Source: Chitinophagales bacterium (lineage in GTDB: Bacteria; Bacteroidota; Bacteroidia; Chitinophagales; BACL12). From it: DNA of 33,937 nucleotides. The notes below the pieces were generated by a model. It saw nothing but the letters and a program-made list of their open reading frames with translations. It did no database searches and was not told where the DNA came from. Below, piece after piece: positions 11,213 to 19,222 of the stretch (positions are counted from its first letter, which is position 1; every line of letters begins with the position of its first letter). The DNA lies in NCBI GenBank assembly GCA_019694895.1, contig JAIBBA010000020.1, positions 1-33,937 of the forward strand. Reading direction: 5' to 3'. The position numbers and the translations under genes were made by a program.

Positions 11213-12415
11213 TCAGGCATTGTGTGTTTCAATAAAAATTGACCATGCCTTTTCTCCAAATTGGCGAGTCAATGATTCGATATAGTAGCTGCCGTTTGCT
11301 GCATCGCGATAGCGATCCATATAACTTTCGTACCGTAATAAATTCTGAATGTTTATAGCCAGGCGAACACTTTGTGCATCCTGTTGTAAATCGAAAGTAG
11401 GAATCGATAGTGCGTCAACACCTCCGAGCAATGCACTCATGGCTGCTGTGGTGCTGCGCAATAAATTGCTGTGTTTGTCTTCTTGGGTAAATGAATGGGT
11501 TGAAACAACGGCATGTATGTATGGTGTGGGAATAAAATCCAATTCGGGATCGTAAGCTTTCACCAGATTATTCCATAAGATTTTGAATGCACGCAATTTC
11601 GCCATTTCGAAGAAATAATTTGTGCCAACACCAAATCGGAAGGTGAACAGTTGTGTTATTTCAAATAATGAAAGATTGCGTTTCTCCATTTCTTCAAAAT
11701 AAACAGCAGTGCGATGTAATGCTTTCACTAATTGATCAATCGATGAAGCACCGGCATCTGCAAGGTCTGTGGTATCTACTTTAATTAATCGGCAGTCTTG
11801 CAGGTGGCCGTTAATTCTCAAAATTGCATCAGCAAGCCTGTCGAATTGCGCATTGGTAGAAGCGGGATATCCATTCTTTTCCCAATATGAAATCGGATCG
11901 AATTGTATCGATTGAATCAGTCTGTCGCGATCACCAAGAAAACCGATGCGTTCGCGCCAGCTTCCGGCAGTGTGTTCGTTGATCGGACCTGTTGCATCAA
12001 AATGTAAATTCGCAGGTGATCCCATTTTTCTGATGCCGTCAAAAATAGCATCGTAGTCGCTATCAACTTCAGCATGTAATCGCAGATCAATAACACCACG
12101 CTGACGGGCTTGCTGCACAAGCTCATGCATATTTGTCGAAGCGGAGACGTCCCAATCCTCCGTAATATTCCAGGTGAGATGTTGTTGATGTTGATTGCCG
12201 ACTTCTGCGGCAAAGTCGTCATCCATATCCGCAAGGAAATCAGCATTGGCATCAGGCTCAAATTCGGGAAGGTCTGATGCTGTATAAAGAGGCATAATCT
12301 CGATACCTTCCTTTATATGAACCAGCTTTTCCCGAAAGTCGGCACCTTTCAGGTCTTTTGTCACCTGTTGCAGCCATGGAGCCTTTTCAATATCATTGTT
12401 TATAAGCTCGTCCAT
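11213..12415 (-). CDS. mutA: Methylmalonyl-CoA mutase small subunit (short form)
   Basis: The 400-residue product resembles the barrel part of the non-catalytic mutase subunit. Matches include the N-terminal [15 protein letters not shown], the middle block [23 protein letters not shown], and [26 protein letters not shown]. Small subunits of the actinobacterial type exceed 600 residues and keep a degenerate cobalamin domain; this one stops right after the barrel ([11 protein letters not shown]). I recall comparable shortened forms in other Bacteroidota, so this is likely lineage-typical rather than broken. It is the first gene of the mutA-mutB operon, with a TATCTTTG -7 box just upstream. Confidence 0.93.
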   Translation of the reverse strand: MDELINNDIEKAPWLQQVTKDLKGADFREKLVHIKEGIEIMPLYTASDLPEFEPDANADFLADMDDDFAAEVGNQHQQHLTWNITEDWDVSASTNMHELVQQARQRGVIDLRLHAEVDSDYDAIFDGIRKMGSPANLHFDATGPINEHTAGSWRERIGFLGDRDRLIQSIQFDPISYWEKNGYPASTNAQFDRLADAILRINGHLQDCRLIKVDTTDLADAGASSIDQLVKALHRTAVYFEEMEKRNLSLFEITQLFTFRFGVGTNYFFEMAKLRAFKILWNNLVKAYDPELDFIPTPYIHAVVSTHSFTQEDKHSNLLRSTTAAMSALLGGVDALSIPTFDLQQDAQSVRLAINIQNLLRYESYMDRYRDAANGSYYIESLTRQFGEKAWSIFIETHNA

Positions 12416-12432
12416 CTTGATGTATTGGGTTG

Positions 12433-12440
12433 CAAAGATA
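12433..12440 (-). promoter_or_regulatory. -7 promoter box TATCTTTG for mutAB
   Basis: This is a perfect TAnnTTTG match on the minus strand, ending 17 nt before the mutA ATG at 12415. The predicted leader is about 12-14 nt. No strong -33 element is visible. Confidence 0.55.
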
Positions 12441-12486
12441 CGGACTATTGCACTTGTGTATCATGTCATTATCTGATCGAAAGTCC

Positions 12487-12494
12487 TATCTTTA
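12487..12494 (+). promoter_or_regulatory. Candidate -7 box TATCTTTA for the secreted-protein pair
   Basis: It matches TAnnTTTG at five of the six specified bases and ends 16 nt before the ATG at 12511, the same spacing as the perfect boxes in this window. It supports 12511 rather than the upstream in-frame codon at 12430. Confidence 0.4.
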
Positions 12495-12510
12495 TAGATA
12501 CAAACCCCCG

Positions 12511-13434
12511 ATGAAAACTGTTTATCGTAAACTCGAAGCCTATTCTGCTGCTGCAATTGCACTAATGGCTGTTAAAACGGCAGAAGCACAAGTGCATTAT
12601 GCTGATGTAGATCCTGATATCGTGCTTGATTCACCCGATGCATTCGCTTTGATTGACCTCAATGGCGATGGTCTTGCTGATATTAAATTCGCTAATCAGT
12701 CTTTTTATTTGTTGCTGTGGACTTTCTATAGTGAAGAAAAGCCATACCTGTTTCAATATATCAATGCCTCGGCTTATGCTGAACTATTTGCCTATAATGA
12801 AAACTCGGTAGCTTATACCGGTAGTGAAGGTGGACTTTCAGGTGGTGTATGGCATGTAGCAAAGGCTATAGAGGAAGGCGAGGTGGTTAATGCTGAATTA
12901 GATTTTGAGGAATGGGGCGTGCCCATGGCTGAAAAAATTTATAGTTGTACGCTTACCGCAGGATTTGGAGCTACTTCCTGCGTGTTCTCCGATTCTGTTG
13001 GAAAGTGGCAACCTGAATTGGCAAATCGTTTTATTGGATTGCATTTCACTAATATTACCGATATAGGATATTTCGGTTGGATACGATGTTCTATCGCCAA
13101 CGACGGACGAAAACTTACCATTCACGATTACGCCTACAATGCCACTCCCGAACAGGCAATAATTGCAGGCGATACACTTGCTGTTGGTATTTCTGAGGCA
13201 ACTTTACAGGGAACTCAAATGTATACTGACGGCAATAATGTTTTGCATGCAAAAACGACGTCATCGGGAAACACCCGTTTGCAGCTTTTTGATATCAGCG
13301 GTCGTGAGATTGTATTCTTGCAAAATAATATTGGCGAATTTAATTATGATCTCACTGCTTTACCTGCGGGACCATATATTGTTCGTTTAACACAAGGTGC
13401 ATCCTCCTCAACGATTAAAATTATTCGTAAATGA
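12511..13434 (+). CDS. Secreted protein with T9SS type A sorting domain
   Basis: The 307-residue product begins MKTVYRKLEAYSAAAIALMA, with a signal-like hydrophobic stretch ending near AEAQ, so the mature protein would start around VHYADVDPD. The body has an FG-GAP-like phrase (FALIDLNGDGLADIKF) and a GYFGWIRCSI...IHDYAYN block. The last 75 or so residues look like a T9SS type A sorting domain: LFDISGREIV, LTALPAGPYIVRL, then IKIIRK. It is paralogous to the protein at 29473, sharing the leader, the DVDPD/NINPD region and the GWIRCSI/GWMRLSI block. Its stop overlaps the next gene's start by four bases (ATGA). The molecular function is unknown. The frame is open to 12430, but the signal peptide and -7 box favour 12511. 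Confidence 0.85.
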   Translation: MKTVYRKLEAYSAAAIALMAVKTAEAQVHYADVDPDIVLDSPDAFALIDLNGDGLADIKFANQSFYLLLWTFYSEEKPYLFQYINASAYAELFAYNENSVAYTGSEGGLSGGVWHVAKAIEEGEVVNAELDFEEWGVPMAEKIYSCTLTAGFGATSCVFSDSVGKWQPELANRFIGLHFTNITDIGYFGWIRCSIANDGRKLTIHDYAYNATPEQAIIAGDTLAVGISEATLQGTQMYTDGNNVLHAKTTSSGNTRLQLFDISGREIVFLQNNIGEFNYDLTALPAGPYIVRLTQGASSSTIKIIRK

Positions 13435-16199
13435 ACGCATGGATTAAACCGGCAATATTAACAACGTGTTTCATTTGCAGCAATAAATTGCAGGCGCAGT
13501 GGTCAACGGTTGACTCAACATTTAGTGATGACGGGATTGCAATTATTTCAGCAGGTGCCGGGAATGACAGATGCTATACTTCCGCGGTGCAAAGTGATGG
13601 CAAACTCATTATTGTTGGAAATAGCATCTATGAAAGCGGCGGTTATTTTATTTCCATATCGAGATTATTTCCCGACGGCACCCCTGACCCTGCATTTGGT
13701 ACCGGCGGCATTGCAATTCAATATGTAAACGGCCATGGTTATGGCTCACCGTTAATGGGCAGTGTAGAAAAAGTATTGATACAACCTGATGAGAAAATTG
13801 TGTTGGTGGGGCAGGTTGTGAATACGGCTGTTGATGAGTTTAATTATGACTATTTCATCATGCGACTAATGCCTGATGGCTCACGAGATGCTACATTCGG
13901 CACAGACGGATTTTCTATGTATGGTTATTTTGATGAATGGGGTTATTTTCAACGAGATTACGCACGGTCTGCCGCTTTGCTGCCTGATGGAAAAATTGTG
14001 ATTGTTGGTGATACGGGACCATACGGGCTCAGCTACGCATCTATTATGCGGATACTTCCGAATGGACTGGTTGATCCAACTTTTGGCACCGATGGCAGTT
14101 ATTTTATTAATGTAAGCGATGATTCATATGGCCGCGGTATTGCTGTACTTGGTGATGGCAGTATGGTCATGTCCGGATATTTTTTTGACGGTCAATATGT
14201 GTTCTTCGCAAAATGGAATGCTGATGGCTTGATGGATGAAACTTTCGGTATAGCCGGCATCCAAATAGATTCTACCATAGCGGGCTTCAACCTTAAAAGA
14301 ATGGCAATTACTCCCGATGAAAAATTTATTTTAATGGGAGAAAAGAATTCCACAGTAATGATAAACAGATATACATCAGAGGGAATTGCAGATACTACTT
14401 TCGCCTATTTTGAACTGCCTCATTCGGGTACTATTTATTATGCCGAAGATTTGTTTATTGATGAAGAAAACCACACATATTTTTGTTATCATGCATCAAA
14501 TCCAAAGGATTATTTTCTTGGCAAGCTGACAGATGTCGGCGGTTTGGATTATTCCTTCAATGCTTCAGGTACTGCCCAATTCGATCTCACAACCGGTATA
14601 AGCGAATGTCAAAGCGTAGTGATGTCGGGTGAAACTTTGTATGCTTCAGGATATGCAGATTTTCAAAATGATTATGATATTGCCACAATTGCTGTAACTA
14701 CTGAAGGTGAAATTGATAATGGCTTCGCAACAGATGGTGTGTGGCGCGCAAATGTCGGGCGTTCTGCTGATTATGGACACGCCATTGCATTGACACCGGA
14801 TAATAAAATTTTAATTGCCGGAAATAACGGGTTTGTGCTTGTGGCAAGAGTAAATGAAACGGGTGTTTTGGATTCTACCTTTGGAAATAACGGTGTTGCT
14901 TCACATGCATTGTATTACGGAATTAGCTATCCCACAGTTACAAGTGTACTGAGCCTGCCAAATGGCAGAATAGTCGTTCTGGCCTATGACGATGATCTGG
15001 TAGTTTCAAGATTATATCCTGATGGTAGTTTAGATCCGACTTTCAATGGTGGCTATGCCAATTTGACGGTAGGGGATGAAGAATTATATTACACTTACGA
15101 CCTCGCATATCAGGAAGATGAAAAAGTGCTTTTTTCCGGAATTTATTATGGTTACGGTTTCGCTTATGAAGAAGCTGTTTTTTTAATTGGAAGATTAAAT
15201 GAAGACGGCACTTTCGATTCAACGTTTAATGGAGATGGTTTAAATTATGATGCAAATTTTTCTGAGAGTTTAAATATTGCTCGTGCAATTGCCGTAATGC
15301 CGGACGATAGAATTGTTGCCGGAGGATATTATGTCAACGACAATGAAAAGCAATATCCTCGCTTGGTGCGCTATATGCCTGACGGATCGCGGGATAATTC
15401 ATTTAGTGGGGATGGTGCATTTGGTGCTACAATCAATGGTGAGGAAGGGAGAATTTTAGACTTGAAAGTTGATATTGAAAATCGCATCGTCGGAGCCGGT
15501 TATGTAGGAGCAGTTGAGAATGACACTGTCCAAATCATGGTGATGCGTGTAACTGCCGACGGCGAATTGGATACTACTTTTGCCGATGGCGGCTATTTTA
15601 TTTATGATACGCCACTCGAAGCTTCGGCGCGATCAATAGCAGTTGACGACAGCAACAGAATAGTTGTTAGTGGATATGCTTATATCGAAATTGGCAATGC
15701 CGCATTTTTCACGCTTCGATTATTAAGTGACGGCACACCTGATCCGACATTTGGCATCAATGGCATGCTGTTTACTGATTTAACACCCGAAGACGACATC
15801 GCCTATAGCATGCAAATACAAGATGATGGTAAAATTATTTTGGGCGGAACATCCAGTGAAAATCTGAACACCAATTTTGCATTAGTACGTCTATTGCCTG
15901 AAAATGGATTTACTGAACCCATTGATAGCGATACCACTTATGGTTCATTTTTAGTTTTTCCAAATCCTATTCACGGTGCTTTCGTATTGCAATATCAATT
16001 GCTTGATGCGCAGCAGGTTTCAATAGGATTATTTGATGCCGCGGGAAATAATGTTGCACAACTTATGACCAATGAAGCACGTGATGCCGGCGACCATCAG
16101 GAAGCATTGCAATTGCCTGAAACACTGGCAAGAGGATACTATTTTCTTCGCATTTCGTGCAGCGACCTTGTAACAATGGTGCAAATTGTGGTGATGTAG
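13431..16199 (+). CDS. Delta-60 repeat secreted protein with T9SS sorting domain
   Basis: The 922-residue protein has a signal peptide (MNAWIKPAILTTCFICSNKLQAQ). It then carries about 13 copies of a roughly 50-60-residue repeat with the phrase PDGxxDxTFGxxG (examples: LFPDGTPDPAFGTGG, LMPDGSRDATFGTDG, LYPDGSLDPTFNGG, LLSDGTPDPTFGING). These are delta-60 repeats, expected to form a beta-propeller-like scaffold. The C-terminal 85 or so residues, from FLVFPNPIHGAFVLQY to IVVM, match a T9SS type A sorting domain. The start overlaps the previous stop as ATGA, so translation is probably coupled. Expected location is the cell surface or outside. The ligand or substrate is unknown. Confidence 0.9.
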   Translation: MNAWIKPAILTTCFICSNKLQAQWSTVDSTFSDDGIAIISAGAGNDRCYTSAVQSDGKLIIVGNSIYESGGYFISISRLFPDGTPDPAFGTGGIAIQYVNGHGYGSPLMGSVEKVLIQPDEKIVLVGQVVNTAVDEFNYDYFIMRLMPDGSRDATFGTDGFSMYGYFDEWGYFQRDYARSAALLPDGKIVIVGDTGPYGLSYASIMRILPNGLVDPTFGTDGSYFINVSDDSYGRGIAVLGDGSMVMSGYFFDGQYVFFAKWNADGLMDETFGIAGIQIDSTIAGFNLKRMAITPDEKFILMGEKNSTVMINRYTSEGIADTTFAYFELPHSGTIYYAEDLFIDEENHTYFCYHASNPKDYFLGKLTDVGGLDYSFNASGTAQFDLTTGISECQSVVMSGETLYASGYADFQNDYDIATIAVTTEGEIDNGFATDGVWRANVGRSADYGHAIALTPDNKILIAGNNGFVLVARVNETGVLDSTFGNNGVASHALYYGISYPTVTSVLSLPNGRIVVLAYDDDLVVSRLYPDGSLDPTFNGGYANLTVGDEELYYTYDLAYQEDEKVLFSGIYYGYGFAYEEAVFLIGRLNEDGTFDSTFNGDGLNYDANFSESLNIARAIAVMPDDRIVAGGYYVNDNEKQYPRLVRYMPDGSRDNSFSGDGAFGATINGEEGRILDLKVDIENRIVGAGYVGAVENDTVQIMVMRVTADGELDTTFADGGYFIYDTPLEASARSIAVDDSNRIVVSGYAYIEIGNAAFFTLRLLSDGTPDPTFGINGMLFTDLTPEDDIAYSMQIQDDGKIILGGTSSENLNTNFALVRLLPENGFTEPIDSDTTYGSFLVFPNPIHGAFVLQYQLLDAQQVSIGLFDAAGNNVAQLMTNEARDAGDHQEALQLPETLARGYYFLRISCSDLVTMVQIVVM

Positions 16200-16246
16200 T
16201 TAACACCCAATGTGCATCACGCACCATGGAAAGTAGAATTGCTTCT

Positions 16247-16254
16247 TATCTTTG
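16247..16254 (+). promoter_or_regulatory. -7 promoter box TATCTTTG for the enoyl-CoA hydratase gene
   Basis: This is a perfect TAnnTTTG match ending 18 nt before the ATG at 16273. It gives the hydratase gene its own promoter downstream of the delta-60 gene. No clear -33 element is visible. Confidence 0.55.
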
Positions 16255-16272
16255 CCCTAAACACTGCTGATA

Positions 16273-17061
16273 ATGCAACTCGAAAATCTTGCCATCGACA
16301 TAAGGGAAAACATTCTTTACATCACTATTAACAGGCCCAAGAACCTGAATGCACTCAATATTAAAACTATTGTTGAGTTAGATGAGGTATTCGAGGAATA
16401 CATGTATAACGACGATGTAAAAGGTGTGATTATAACAGGTTCCGGCGAGAAGTCATTTGTTGCAGGTGCCGATATCAGCGAGTTTGCCGATTTCACCCCG
16501 GAGCAGGGAAGAACCATGAGCGAAAATGGTCATGATACTTTCGATAAGATCGAGATGTATAACAAACCTGTCATTGCTGCAGTGAATGGTTATGCCCTCG
16601 GCGGTGGCTGTGAATTGGCTATGGCATGTCATATCCGAGTGGCTTCTGAGAATGCCATCTTCGGTCAGCCGGAAGTTAACCTTGGTATCATTCCGGGTTA
16701 TGGCGGAACTCAGCGTTTGGTTGAGCTTATCGGAAAAGGTAAGGCACTGGAACTCCTCATGACCGGCGATTCTATTAACGCTGCTTTGGCGAAAGAGCTC
16801 GGATTGGTTAACTACGTGGTTTCACCGGAAGAGTTGATGCCCAAATGTGAGGAGATCATGAAAAAGATCATAGGCAAAGGTCCGGTTGCGGTGAGCAAGG
16901 TTGTTCAATGCGTAAACGCTCATTTCCGCGGCGGCGGCTATGTTGGCGATAGCTATCAGACGGAGATCACACAGTTTGGACAATGCATGGAAACGGAAGA
17001 TTTTGTTGAAGGTACTACCGCTTTCCTCAATAAGCGCAAACCCGAGTTTAAGGGTAAATAA
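16273..17061 (+). CDS. Enoyl-CoA hydratase/isomerase (crotonase) family protein
   Basis: The 262-residue length is typical of the crotonase fold. Oxyanion-hole and CoA-binding segments are visible: KSFVAGADISEF (about 60-71) and NGYALGGGCELAMACH (105-120). The two catalytic glutamates of true hydratases appear present, Glu114 in GGCELA and Glu134 in GQPEVNLGIIPGYGGTQRL. The reaction would be hydration of 2-enoyl-CoA, most likely short-chain (crotonyl-CoA), in beta-oxidation or butyrate-type metabolism. It appears monocistronic, with its own -7 box and 145 bp before the next gene. Chain-length preference cannot be read from the sequence. Confidence 0.93.
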   Translation: MQLENLAIDIRENILYITINRPKNLNALNIKTIVELDEVFEEYMYNDDVKGVIITGSGEKSFVAGADISEFADFTPEQGRTMSENGHDTFDKIEMYNKPVIAAVNGYALGGGCELAMACHIRVASENAIFGQPEVNLGIIPGYGGTQRLVELIGKGKALELLMTGDSINAALAKELGLVNYVVSPEELMPKCEEIMKKIIGKGPVAVSKVVQCVNAHFRGGGYVGDSYQTEITQFGQCMETEDFVEGTTAFLNKRKPEFKGK

Positions 17062-17206
17062 GCGTTATCATTTTGGCTTTAACAATGTCTGTGACCTAAT
17101 CACGGGCAGATAACCATATATCTTAAGTAATAGATTTCGTATCTTGGCTATTCAATTTCATTAGCTTGTATTTCAACAAGTTACAATTGAAGTTGTTATA
17201 TTTCGA

Positions 17207-17785
17207 ATGCGCAATTATGATTGGCCACAGGTATATGCACTCGTTCAGGCGATGACGCGGAACGAAAAGGGATATTTTCGAAAATTACATGAGGGGTTCG
17301 GAGGCGACAGTCAACGTCAGTATATGCAGTTGTATGCATTGCTCGAAAAACAAAAGACTCTTGATTTGGGTGCAATCAAAAAAGCATTTGCAGGTCAGGG
17401 AATAAACCTCACGTCGACACGCAACCACCTCATGCAGCAATTGTTGCGAAGTTTGCGCAATTATTCCGTGGGGAAAAGTGACTTGATGCAGCTTCGCGAA
17501 TTATTAGATTATGCAGCATTGCTGGAAAAAAAGGGATTGCATCAAGCTTGTATGGAATTGACAAAGGAGGGTATCGACCTAGCCCAAAAAAATAACCATC
17601 CATGGTACGTGATTTTATTGCTCAACATACAGCGTTCAATAATAGATTTAATGCCTGAAAATGAACGCGATGCTCTGGCAGCTGCCATTTATCAAAAAAC
17701 GGTTGAAGCAAATAAGTCACTACAAACCTATCGGTGGGATGTGGGAGATAAGCATCGGCATAAGGGAAAAGGAAATCAGAACTAA
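17207..17785 (+). CDS. Probably truncated alpha-helical protein, N-terminal part of a longer Bacteroidota family
   Basis: The 192-residue product is helical and lacks a signal peptide. Its opening (MTRNEKGYFRKLHEGFGGD..QYMQLYALLEKQ) and the NHLMQQLLRSLRNY segment remind me of a family of roughly 500-residue helical-repeat proteins in Bacteroidota that start with a sentence like 'SLTKSEKRYFKLF'. Only the first third would be present. The end (RWDVGDKHRHKGKGNQN) is low in hydrophobics, unlike a folded C-terminus, so a frameshift or deletion near 17740 is plausible. No intact continuation was found in the other plus-strand frames before the next gene at 17889. A near-consensus TATATTTC box lies at 17197-17204. 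The function is unknown. Confidence 0.6.
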   Translation: MRNYDWPQVYALVQAMTRNEKGYFRKLHEGFGGDSQRQYMQLYALLEKQKTLDLGAIKKAFAGQGINLTSTRNHLMQQLLRSLRNYSVGKSDLMQLRELLDYAALLEKKGLHQACMELTKEGIDLAQKNNHPWYVILLLNIQRSIIDLMPENERDALAAAIYQKTVEANKSLQTYRWDVGDKHRHKGKGNQN

Positions 17786-17866
17786 CAGGTTACGGCAAGG
17801 GGCTACTGTATGGTGCCCAACCGGTTTGCCGATTAACATTGGATGGAGTAATCAGAAAAAAGGCGC

Positions 17867-17874
17867 GATATTTG
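17867..17874 (+). promoter_or_regulatory. Candidate -7 box GATATTTG for the FISUMP gene
   Basis: It matches TAnnTTTG at five of six specified bases and ends 14 nt before the ATG at 17889, a spacing shared with other boxes in the window. Confidence 0.3.
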
Positions 17875-17888
17875 TATGAATTAATGCT

Positions 17889-18464
17889 ATGAAAAAGCGA
17901 ATCAGTCTGTTTTTATTGACCGCAATTCTTGGATTTTCCCACTTTTCGAATGCCCAAGTAAATGCCGTAAAGCCTTTTAAAACCGTAATAATCGGTAACC
18001 AGGAATGGATGTCGGTGAACTGGGATTACAAAACACCTAAAAGCTTTTTCTATAATAATGATTCTACCATAGACAGTAAATACGGCCGACTGTATTTTTA
18101 TAGCAATGCGGTAGCTGCTGCGCCACCGGGATGGCATTTGCCAACTTTGGATGAATGGTGGGAATTAATGAACTACCTCGGAGGCATCAATAAGGCTGCA
18201 CCGCTCATGATGGCTTCTGATACCATAGGTCTGCATTTGGTTTCCGGGGGTTACAAAAGCGCTAATATATCAGCAGATAATAGCGATCTCTATGGCTTTA
18301 TTGACCAATATGCTTTTTATTGGACCGCAACACCTGATGCGGAACAAACAGCTTATGCTATTCGTATTACCCCTTCAACCGGCGAAATTGAGGTAAATTC
18401 CTTCCGTCGCGCAAATGGTTTTTCTGTGCGGTATGTGAAAGACAAAGAGGTGAAAGAGGATTGA
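17889..18464 (+). CDS. Secreted FISUMP-domain protein
   Basis: The 191-residue protein starts with a signal peptide (MKKRISLFLLTAILGFSHFSNAQ). The mature part fits the Fibrobacter succinogenes major paralogous (FISUMP) domain: IIGNQEWMSVNWDY near the start, GRLYFYSNAVAAAPPGWHLPTLDEWWEL in the centre, and the closing FYWTATPDAEQTAYAIRI and NGFSVRYVKD. These domains are common in secreted Bacteroidota proteins and are related to the formylglycine-sulfatase/C-type-lectin-like fold. No catalytic role is established. No T9SS sorting domain is present, so a periplasmic location or another export path is likely. It ends only 20 bp from a convergent gene. Confidence 0.87.
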   Translation: MKKRISLFLLTAILGFSHFSNAQVNAVKPFKTVIIGNQEWMSVNWDYKTPKSFFYNNDSTIDSKYGRLYFYSNAVAAAPPGWHLPTLDEWWELMNYLGGINKAAPLMMASDTIGLHLVSGGYKSANISADNSDLYGFIDQYAFYWTATPDAEQTAYAIRITPSTGEIEVNSFRRANGFSVRYVKDKEVKED

Positions 18465-18484
18465 TATCCCAACGCCTTTTATCC

Positions 18485-19120
18485 TTATTCTCCCAATGCC
18501 GTTTTCAGTTTTGCAAGATCGAATTTTGATGCAAATGCTAACTCATCTGCCTCAGTAGCAAATCCCGATAGCTGCAGTGTAATCAATGTTTGTCCCAACG
18601 GAATTTGAATTTCGGTAGAACGAATCTGTATTTCAGGTTTGCCGTCTTCAACAAAACGATCTTCCATTTCTGATTTTAAAATCGCGCGCTGTGTGCCAAC
18701 TTTCACACTTTTATATCCTTCGCCAAGCATAGCAGGATTGTTCATGTACATGCCCATGGTGGCTATCATCGGTGAGTTAGCCACGATATTGATTTCGGCG
18801 TCATTATTTTTATTGGTAGGATTGGAATATGATTTACTGATCATAATGCCACCACCCATCATACCCATGGCCGCGGAGTTTGTTGTTGCATCACCATCAG
18901 CTTTTAATCCATTGATCTCGGCAGGTAAAGATTCTGCAATTTGTTGTCCGATCAAATTATTCAACTCATTGATGGCATCCTGCAAACTGAGCTGTGCATT
19001 TTTGTAATCTTTGGCTGCAATATATGTTTGTGCATCTTTGATATAGGTGTCTATCTGGTCTTGTCCAATTGCATAGTTGCTTAATGTAAACAGGAATAGC
19101 ACCGTCAATATTTTTTTCAT
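18485..19120 (-). CDS. Exported hypothetical protein with N-terminal TPR-like helices
   Basis: The 211-residue protein has a clear signal peptide (MKKILTVLFLFTLSNYAIGQ). Residues 20-60 (YIKDAQTYIAAKDYKNAQLSLQDAINEL) look like one TPR-type helical pair. This is followed by a Gly/Met-rich stretch (SAAMGMMGGGIMISKSY) and a beta-rich C-terminal half ending TLQLSGFATEADELAFASKF. It has no lipobox and no sorting domain, so it is probably periplasmic. It lies 102 bp downstream of recQ on the same strand but has a near-consensus box of its own (TACCTTTA, 19149-19142). I do not know a function. Confidence 0.82.
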   Translation of the reverse strand: MKKILTVLFLFTLSNYAIGQDQIDTYIKDAQTYIAAKDYKNAQLSLQDAINELNNLIGQQIAESLPAEINGLKADGDATTNSAAMGMMGGGIMISKSYSNPTNKNNDAEINIVANSPMIATMGMYMNNPAMLGEGYKSVKVGTQRAILKSEMEDRFVEDGKPEIQIRSTEIQIPLGQTLITLQLSGFATEADELAFASKFDLAKLKTALGE

Positions 19121-19141
19121 ATACGTGGATTTTATGTATCG

Positions 19142-19149
19142 TAAAGGTA
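19142..19149 (-). promoter_or_regulatory. Candidate -7 box TACCTTTA for the 19120 gene
   Basis: It matches TAnnTTTG at five of six specified bases on the minus strand and ends 21 nt before the ATG at 19120. Confidence 0.35.
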
Positions 19150-19222
19150 CAGTACAATCCTATTCCCTGAGCAATTAATATTATGATATTAATCACTCTG
19201 CAACATGGGCATTAGCTTATTA

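Noticed and set aside
12430..12510. Upstream in-frame start of the 12511 gene
   Set aside because: The extension destroys the signal peptide and overlaps the candidate -7 box; the same argument removes 29428 for the 29473 gene.
17661..17879. 72-codon frame overlapping the end of the 17207 gene, considered as its frameshifted continuation
   Set aside because: The sequence past the overlap (WCPTGLPINIGWSN) does not look like the helical repeats expected; a simple frameshift is not supported by eye.
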